From the NCBI GenBank assembly GCA_900088475.1, contig FLMG01004307.1, forward strand, positions 13,226 to 23,322: 10,097 nucleotides of DNA, written 5' to 3'. Source of the stretch: Hyphochytrium catenoides (lineage: Eukaryota > Sar > Hyphochytriomycetes > Hyphochytriales > Hyphochytriaceae). The notes beneath the pieces are model-generated. The model saw only the letters and a program-made list of their open reading frames with translations. It did not search any database and was not told the DNA's origin. The position numbers and the translations under genes were made by a program. Of this stretch, positions 1 to 8,279 are shown one piece after another (positions within the stretch are counted from its first letter, which is position 1; each line of letters begins with the position of its first letter).

Positions 1-14
1 AGAGAGACATCTAC

Positions 15-428
15 CTCCACAAGTGTCCTCTTCATGACCGCCAGGAGGTTGTTATACCGCTGCGCCTCCTGCACAATGACAGTGTTCATGCTCTCTTCAT
101 AGCGCGTCGGATATTTCATCTGCGCAGCCTCAATATCAAACAATTCCGGAAGAGAGAGAGCGATCTCTTTCGCTGTGTCTATAATTTGCTCCTCTCTTGT
201 CTTCCCTCCTCCTCCTGTCTGGCGCGGTTGGAGAGAGAGAATGACGTCAAACATGGAATACGCCTCAGCTAACGCGCAGGAAATGTTAGCGTTGTCGTGC
301 ATGCCAAAGACCTCTGGGTCTGGGTTGATGGGGAGAGAGGAGATATATTGCAGGTACGACGCGTGGGGAGAGGAAGAAGAGAACGGGATGGAGAGGTAGG
401 TGCCGCTGGAGGAGAATGGATAGTTGTC
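15..428 (-). CDS. DNAH1: Exon w20: start of C-terminal domain
   Basis: Residues 1573-1710, exactly 138 codons. [13 protein letters not shown] replaces the family's [21 protein letters not shown] contains the near-invariant HDNANI at 1616-1621. A Gly/Lys-rich loop follows, then [20 protein letters not shown]. The coding end is put at GAG before gtagatgtctctct, because that gives a phase 0 junction with a CT-rich start like the other introns. Reading on as VDVSL to the window edge is possible but fits the family worse. Confidence 0.92.
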
Positions 429-1397
429 CTGATTATGCCCGTGAAAAAAAGAGAAGGAAAGAGAAGAGAGAGAGAAAGAGAGAGAGATGTTTTCTGTTAG
501 TTGTCGCCACATAGAAGAACCGTGGTAGAGAAAAGGAGAGTGAAGAGAGGATATGAAAGTCTTCTACGGAGAGAACGAGAGATAGCCCCGAGTTGGGTTA
601 GGAGAATGCGAATAGGAACCGGAGGAGAGAAGAGACAAACGAGCATGTTAAACTAGAGGAGAAAGGGACTCACTTGTAACGTCTCTGGCCTGAGATAAGT
701 CTCTAAGATAGTATCTGACGTGCGCATGTCCTTATCATCCGTGATCCTTCCACCATAGTTGATCGTGGAGGTCATGACACGAAGAACGCGGTAGGGAACC
801 TCCTCATAGTCCGTCAAGAACATCTCAAGCTGTGCCATACTGCGCACAAGAGAGAGAGAAGTGAGGGAGAGAGTAAGAGAGAGACAAAGAAAGAGAGAGA
901 GAGAGAGGGAGAGAGAGAGAGTGAACAGGAGAGCATTAAATGTTAGCATCATAGGTATTCTGCATTCGGGCCACGATAGGTCTGTCACTCAGCGCTTCTA
1001 CGGGTCGCTCCTCACCTGATATCTAGATCTGTGTCATTGAACGCGTAAGGGATGTTCCAGCCCAGCGGGCCAAATTTCTTCCTTTCACAGACGACAGCGT
1101 GGTAGAACGCTAGACCAAAGAAGAGCTTCTTATAAACGTCAGGCTTTGCGGAAACATTCAGCTTGTCGTCGGAGAGACGGAGGTACGTGCCCTGCAGAGA
1201 GCCAAGAGAAGAGAGGTTTAAAAGTGGGGCACATCACAAGGAAGAGAAAGGCTGTCCAGAATACGAAGAGTCAGAAAGGAAAGGGAGACAGCAACCGGTA
1301 CAGAGAGGGAAGGAAAGATTAAAAGAAAGAGAGAGAGAGAAAGAGAGAGCAGAGCGAGGGAGAGACAGAGAGCGAGAGAGAGGGAGAGCGAGAGCGA

Positions 1398-1443
<46 letters not shown>

Positions 1444-2051
1444 GAGAGAAGAAACAGGAGGCGAGGATCAGAAGCGAGAACAGGAAGACGCGAATGGTTC
1501 AGCAGTATAGACAGGAACCTTGAGGTTGGCTCTCAAGCCCTTCGGAGGCTCCTTCGTCATCTTCACTCCCGCCTGCAAGACAGACGGAGGGAAGCCCTTG
1601 GAAGGGAGAGACGTAAGCCAGAGACGGAACTCCGCGTGCACTTTCTCTGGGTCAAACTCTTCACAGATTCTCTCCAGTTCCGGCATCCAGGAGGTCGCTA
1701 AGTGACAGTTCTGCAGGAGAACCCAGTCTCCCTTCACTAGCGCATTCTCTATCATTCTCTCCGCGATCACGCCCTGGCCCTGCCCTAGAGCAATGCTCTT
1801 CAGCTTCTGGTCTTTGCCCATGGAGGCAGCAAACTCTAGTAAGTCTTTCCCTGGGTCACTCCCCGGAGACAGGAGGAAGATCAGAGGCGTGAGGTTGGTA
1901 GAGTCCGCGTAGGCGCCAGGGAGGTCAAAAGGAGGAGGCTCGATAAATTCCTGTTAGCGATGGGGTCAGGGTGCCGGCGTCAACGGTTGCCACACATGGA
2001 ACAGGGAAAGAGAGAGAGAGGAGGGGGGAAGGGAGAGAGAGAGAGAGAGGG

Positions 2052-2082
<31 letters not shown>

Positions 2083-5000
2083 CAACAGCGAGGACGAGAT
2101 AGAGCAGTGTAAGTCGAAGTGCCATAAGACGTGGGTGTCGAAGGCCGTCGTCAGCCACAGAAGACAAGGCTGCTGTTATAGAACAGGATAAGGGCTAGGA
2201 AAAAGAGAGCGAAAGAGGGAGAGAGAGTGTGAAAGAGGAGGGAGAGAGGGTGAAAGAGGGAGAGAGAGTGTGAAAGAGGGAGAGAGAGTGTGAAAGAGGA
2301 AGAGAGAGTGTGAAAGAGGGAGAGAGAGAGAGAAAAGTCGCAGAGATAAACTGACCTTTCCTAACTTCTCAACGACAAACCTCTGCATCGCCTCCATCGT
2401 CTTGTCAGGGCGGACGCAGCGGAGGACACAAAGCTTTTGGAAAGAGTTTAACTCCTTTTCCCATTCTCCGCCAGGAAGAGACTGTAGGTGAGGATCTGAG
2501 GAGTCAAATAGCTGGCGCCAGGACGCACAGGACGAGGCGAAGCTCTGGGCAAAGCCTGATTTGAGAGCAGCGAAGAAGAGGCGGTCGAGGAGAGAATAGA
2601 GAGTGAGTAGAGATGTTAGGCAAGGAAAGAGCTGACAACGTGCCGAAGAGTTATCTGGGTCGGCCAGCAGACAACAGCAAGGAGAAAAGATATCGGAAGC
2701 CAGAGAATACGAGTGACAGGGCTCCTTCTGCCAAGCCGAATAGGACTGAGTGCGAGAGGACAAGAGACTGAAGAGAAAGTGTGGACGTGCAGGTAATGTT
2801 TATAAGAAAGAGAGAGAGAAAGAGAGAGAGAGGCGGGAAGAGAGAGAGAGACAGTGAGAGTCAGGAGCAGGTCTCACTCCTACCTTGAAATTTGCTGATA
2901 GAGTCCAGAGTGCAGATCTCGTTCCACATTCGGGCATCGACCCACCGAGAATCCGGATTCTCTAGAGTTGCTCTCCCTGGGCCTACACCAGAGATAAGGA
3001 AGCGCCATTCTGTCCCGTCCACCTCCTTGTTCCCCTCTAAAATCTTCATGGTGAGGAGGAAAGACAGCAGCAGCTTGTGCTTCTCGAAGAGAGAACGACA
3101 GACGTTCTTATACACAGAGAAAGTGAAACAGTCGTTGAGACTCTTGATCCTCTCGGTCAACTCTGCAGCCGGTGGAGCAGTCTGGATGGCTCTTATGAAG
3201 AGATTCGTGTACCATGGGAGAGAGTATTGGTACATGCTGTCGACTAAGGAGAAGTCCGCGATGCAGAAGAAGAGAAGAGCGGCACGGTAGGCAACCGGAA
3301 GATACTCTTCACTTCTTCTGTCAATCTCTTTCTCTGTCGCCTCTGCCTCCTTCATCTTTATGGCTACACCCTCCGATGTCTAACCGCGGGAGGAGAGAGA
3401 GATCGATGGAAAAGCAGAGGCAATGGTTAACCGATTAGTGCTCAGGAGCTTGTAGGTAGGACGTTCATCTTATTACGTTCAGGAATAGAAGAGAAAGAAG
3501 ATTGGCTGAAACTTGGTACAGTGCTTCATAGAGAAGGAGATAGTACTTTGCAAGTGATGTTGGAGGTCAAACACGGACCAAGACGAGCAACTGCTCCTAA
3601 AGTAATAGTTCCTGCTCTCTCTCTCTCTCTCCCTCTCTTCTCTTTCTGTCTCTCTCTCTCTCTCGTTCTCTCTTTTCTGGGAGAGCCCTACCTTGTTTGC
3701 GCTCTGCAGTGTATCAATGAGATTGGTATCGTCCAAGATATTGCCCTTCGAGTTGGAAAGAAGATAGAGGATCTGGCTCTCAATGTCGTAGAGCTGTTTC
3801 TTCGATGCAGCGTTCTCTACCACCAGCTCGCCTTTCTTCTGCGCCAGCTCAGGCAGTTCTTCCTTGATCACTACGCCCAGCAGCTGCTCCTGCAGCCCTT
3901 GGAGAGTGATTGTGAAGTTGAGAAGGGTAACCTGAAGTTTGTGAGGCAGGGCCAGGAGGATAATGCTTAGAGACGAGCTCGAAGGAAGGACGCCTCCTCT
4001 CTGCGCTGCTGTCACTCTCTCTCTCTCCTTCTCTCTCTCTTTCTCGCACCTTCCTGGTTCTTTACTCTCTCACTCTCTTTTCGCTGTATCTTCCTTTTTC
4101 CTCTCTTCGGCGGGTCTAATTCCTCTGCCTGTTTCTCCCTATGCTCTCTAGATGCTATTCCTCATCTAACTTTTCTTGCTGTTCCTCTGCCCAAAGCCCA
4201 GGAGTTCCTCTTTCAATTGACCCTACCCTAACTCAGTGGTCGCTCCTTCTTCTCTTATTCCTCCTCTCTCTCCCTTTTCACCTTACCTTGACGCAAGTCT
4301 CTGGCTGATAGTGCGGATTGGCCAGCTTTGTAGTCATGAAGAACCTAAAGGAGGACGAGTAGGGGACGGCGCTGTCTCCAAGCTTGATCATCTCCTGCCC
4401 ACCCTGCTTGAACTTCTGCTGCAGCAGCACAGGCTCTATAGCAGCGTCCAGATCTTCCCCAATGTTCTCTAAGAGGACCCATTTCCCTGTGGACAGAACA
4501 GAGTTCTCTTAAGCGTACGGTATATTGAACGGTAGCCAAGAGCGCGCTAAGGNNNTTTACCGAAGCGGATTCCGTTTTCGAGTGCTCGCAGAAAGTTCTT
4601 ATCGCTGCTCTTGATAACATCCAAGCCATTCACACAGAGCTCTTTGTCCCTCCCTAGGCTCTTAATAAATCTATTGGCTTGCCCCTGAGGGTCGATTAAG
4701 AGCGGCCAACGCCTTGCGCGGCTCATAATGAGCCCGTTCTGAGTGCTGACGCGGTCAGTTGGGAGCCCAGCAATCTGCCAAGACTGTAGCTGCACCGGGT
4801 CCGCGAGGGTAGAGGAGATGTCACAGTTGGGAGTGTGAGGCAAGAGGAGGTTGTGCAGGTGCGTCTGCCATTGCGAGACCTGTGGCATCAATGGACAAGG
4901 AAGAGAGAGTTCAGCAATGGGATGAAAAGGACAAGGAGGCAGAGAGAGAATTTTTTAAGAAAGAGAGAGAGAGAAAGAAGAGAGAGAGAAGATGGGGGAG

Positions 5001-7443
5001 ATGAGGGGAGAGGAAGAAGTGGTTGAAGAAGGGTTATCAATGGCAAAGTTGCCTTCTAAGACTCGCCATCCTATAGCAAGGGACTCTGTGGCAGAGATGA
5101 TGACGAAGAAAAAAGAGGAAGAGAGAGAAGGAGGATCTAGAATAGAAGGAAAAAAACAAAGAGGAGACAAGGAGAGAGCGCGTGGACGAGACTATAAAAA
5201 GTGAGCAAACGAGAAGAAGATCGCCGCCGCGCACCATTTTGTCTCTGTACTCTGCGGTGAAGGCTCCCAGGTAGCTGATAGTGCCCGCAGAGATGAGTAC
5301 ATCTCCTGTGAGATTCACATAGAAGCGCTCCAGTCTCTCCACGGTGCTCTTCCACCGCGCTTCTTCTCCTCCCAGCCCTCCGATCAGCTTCTCGGCATTG
5401 GAAAGCTGTGTCTCACACTCCTTCACCTTCCTTGCTAACTCTTCCTTCTTCGCCACTGCCGCATTATAGTTAGCCTCCAGCTCGGCAAGACGGTCCGTGA
5501 CAGCTTTTAGCCGGGCCTAAGCAACACGTGAGGAAGAAGAAGGGAAGAGAGAGAAGAAGGGAAGAGAGAGAAGAAGGGAAGAGAGAGTGGCGTTAGCATA
5601 AGCTAATTAAGTGCTTCTTTCCTTCGTACTCTCTAGTCATCTCTGCAATTGTCATCAGCCTTGCTTTCTCTTCTTTGTCTCCTTCTCGCTGTCTCTCGCT
5701 TATTCTTTCTCTTTCCTTACCTTCGCGTCATTCAGTTGACTCATTGTTACCGCCAGCTCGGCCTCCGCCTCTCTTAGGGCTTGTCTCTTCGGCTCTACAT
5801 TCTTGGCTACAAAGTGATAAGTGTTCATCGCCCGCGCCCACATGCAGATGGCAGTGCAAGCCTTAGAGGCCTTCTCAATGGCCGAGGGAGTAAAGTTCTC
5901 ATCAGCGATGTAGGGAGCCATGGCCTGTCGGAAGGAAGAACGAGTGCAGAGAAAATGGTTGATTGAGAAAGAGTGCAGGAGGAGAAAGGAGTCGAGACTT
6001 GAACGAGGAGAGGAGAGGAAGGATAGACGCGATGCCGATGATACCGAGCGACAGGAGAGAGAGAGGCGCAGGAAACGATACTGACAACAAAGCCGACTAT
6101 GGACATTGGCGGGAGGCTGCCCAAGAGAGGAGAGGCAGGCTCTTTCCTCAAAAGGTAAGGCAGAAAGCTCCTCGACAGCAGTGCCGGGCCTTTCGGGGAA
6201 GAAGAAGAAAGACAGGTTCCCTTTCCTCGTATCACCTGAATGATCTTATCCGGTATATTGTCCTTATCAAACTCGACCAAGCTTTGCAGGAACTTCTTCG
6301 CGTCGGCAAGGACGACTTTCTGCGCTGTTTCCCAGTAATCGTCAATCTTCTTTCCTGGAACGTTAGGATCTTGCTTCTTGACTGGCTTCTGCCCGAACAT
6401 GATGCAGACAACCTCCATGGTCAGCTTCACACCTGCAGGTGGTGTCTTCAAAGACTTCACTTCGTCAATATCAGACTGAAGCGGGCGGGAAGAGAGAGAG
6501 AGTTAGAGGAGCGAATTTAAAAGGCGAGACCGGCCAAGAGAGTGAGAGAGATCAACAGGAACAGGATGAAGCAGCCATGACAAGCGAGTTCATGTCTCTA
6601 GTGAGAGTGCTTAGAACTACGTGGGCATTAGGAGCGTGGACGTTCTCATAGCAATAAGACGGCTGAAGAGAGCCGAGACAGAGAGTCAGAGGCGATACCT
6701 TCTTCAGCAAGTTCAGGCATTTCACAGCTTCATCCAGCGCTGGCAGAGCCTCATCAAGATCCCTTTGTGCGTCATCAGCGATGGCTTTAGTCTTCGCTGC
6801 TTTCTCATTCGCCGCTGCCTCCTCTCTCTCGACCACTGCTTTCGTAGCGTCGGCGTCGGCCTTATCCTGAGTGATCTTGACCATCATCTCTTCTACCTGT
6901 GAGCACGGAAGAGAAAGGTAAGAAAGGGTAAGTGAAAGGAAACAAGACACTGTTGAGAGAGGAGAATGAACCGGTCGGAGAGACAGAGTCTGTCGGTGGA
7001 TGAACATGCCAAGAGAGTGGGAAGAAAGAGGTAGAAAGAAAGAGAGATAGAGACAATGAGTGAGAAGACAAAAGTTACCTCTTTCTGCGTCCTGGACAGC
7101 ACTGGCTGAAGCTCGACCAGCTCCTGTTGCATGTCTGAGACAAGGCCTTTGGTCTGTGTGATCTTGTTCACTCCGTTCTGCAATCGGAACTTCATCGTGT
7201 TCACCTGCAAGCAAGGCGTTAGTTCTCCTCATGCTGCCGTTCCCCATCTATCTCTTCTACTCCTTCACTTGTTCTCCAAGTACTCTCCTACGACTCCTTC
7301 TCTCCGTTGCCCCATACGGATCCGTCTCTCTCTCACATACTCACTCTCTCTGAAAGTCTTGACTAATCATCAGCCACCGCACCAAGCTAGACAACACGTA
7401 TCTCTTAACTCTCTCTAATCTCCCGTCTCTCCCTCTCTCTCTC

Positions 7444-7479
<36 letters not shown>

Positions 7480-8237
7480 CTCTCCCTCTCTTTCTTCTTT
7501 TCTTCCCGCTCCGCACATACTAAGCAACAGTCCTGTTCTCACCTCTTCTCTCTTCTGCTTCAGGACATCTTTGAAGGTAGAAAGGAGCTCTAAGTAAGAG
7601 GTGGGAGTGACGTAGTACCGTCTCCTAAGGCTCTCATAGAATTCCTTGCTTCCCTTTTCTACATTCTGATGGATGACGCGGAACATCTCCACCACTTTAG
7701 GCAGACTGTCTCCCAGTGCGAGATCCTCCTGCGGAACGCAAAGGAGCAGACAGAACGACAGAGACCGAGAAATGTAGAGAGAGAGAGAGAGAGATAGGCG
7801 TTAGAGATGACTGAGTTTCAGTTTTGACAGCTGACAGCTAGGGAGACGATAGCGTACGCGTCGAGAGGCAGAGAACAAGCTCCAGAAGTGGTACAACCTT
7901 TGTCATCGCTGCCATCGCTACCGAGCTGAGGGCCTCCGCTGGCCACTCTGAGAACCAGTCGATCGTGCAACAGTTCGAGAGAGACGGGAACATTCTCATT
8001 CTCTCTCTAAAAGCCTCGCCGAGGGGAGACATGCAGAGGACGAGGTGGATGTTTCTTTTAACCCTAAGAATATACTGAGAGAAGATGTTCATCTTTGTAG
8101 GAGGCAGACGTTTCTTTTGACAGTCCACGCGGCAGGTGTTCATGATCTTCTCCATGTCCTCAGGACCATAGAGGTTGGGGACATCTCCAGCGTTCAGAAT
8201 ACCTGAGGAATGGAGAAAGGACGACGAAGCATGAAGA

Positions 8238-8279
<42 letters not shown>

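Noticed and set aside
180-230. Gly-Gly-Gly-Gly-Lys-Thr in w20, resembling a P-loop
   Set aside because: The first glycine of a Walker A (G-x4-G-K-T) is missing: that position is Gln. The site corresponds to a variable loop in the family.
1163-1500. Plus-strand open frames encoding runs of Arg-Glu
   Set aside because: They are readings of the GA microsatellite in intron 17. The same happens at 297-500, 4835-5204 and elsewhere; none has a domain or splice logic.
2556-2763. A 69-codon extension of the w16 frame upstream, with a Leu/Ser/Cys-rich sequence
   Set aside because: Dynein spacing from KF to FDS across w15-w16 is met exactly without it, and a CAG acceptor lies at the required place.
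3479-4015. A 178-codon minus-strand frame read as one protein
   Set aside because: Only 3692-3931 matches dynein. The flanks are intron reading with Arg-Glu repeats and Ser/Leu tracts, and good splice sites bound the exon.
4217-4234. CCCTA/CCCTAA-like telomere motif in intron 13
   Set aside because: Only about two imperfect copies, inside an intron of an intact gene; no array.
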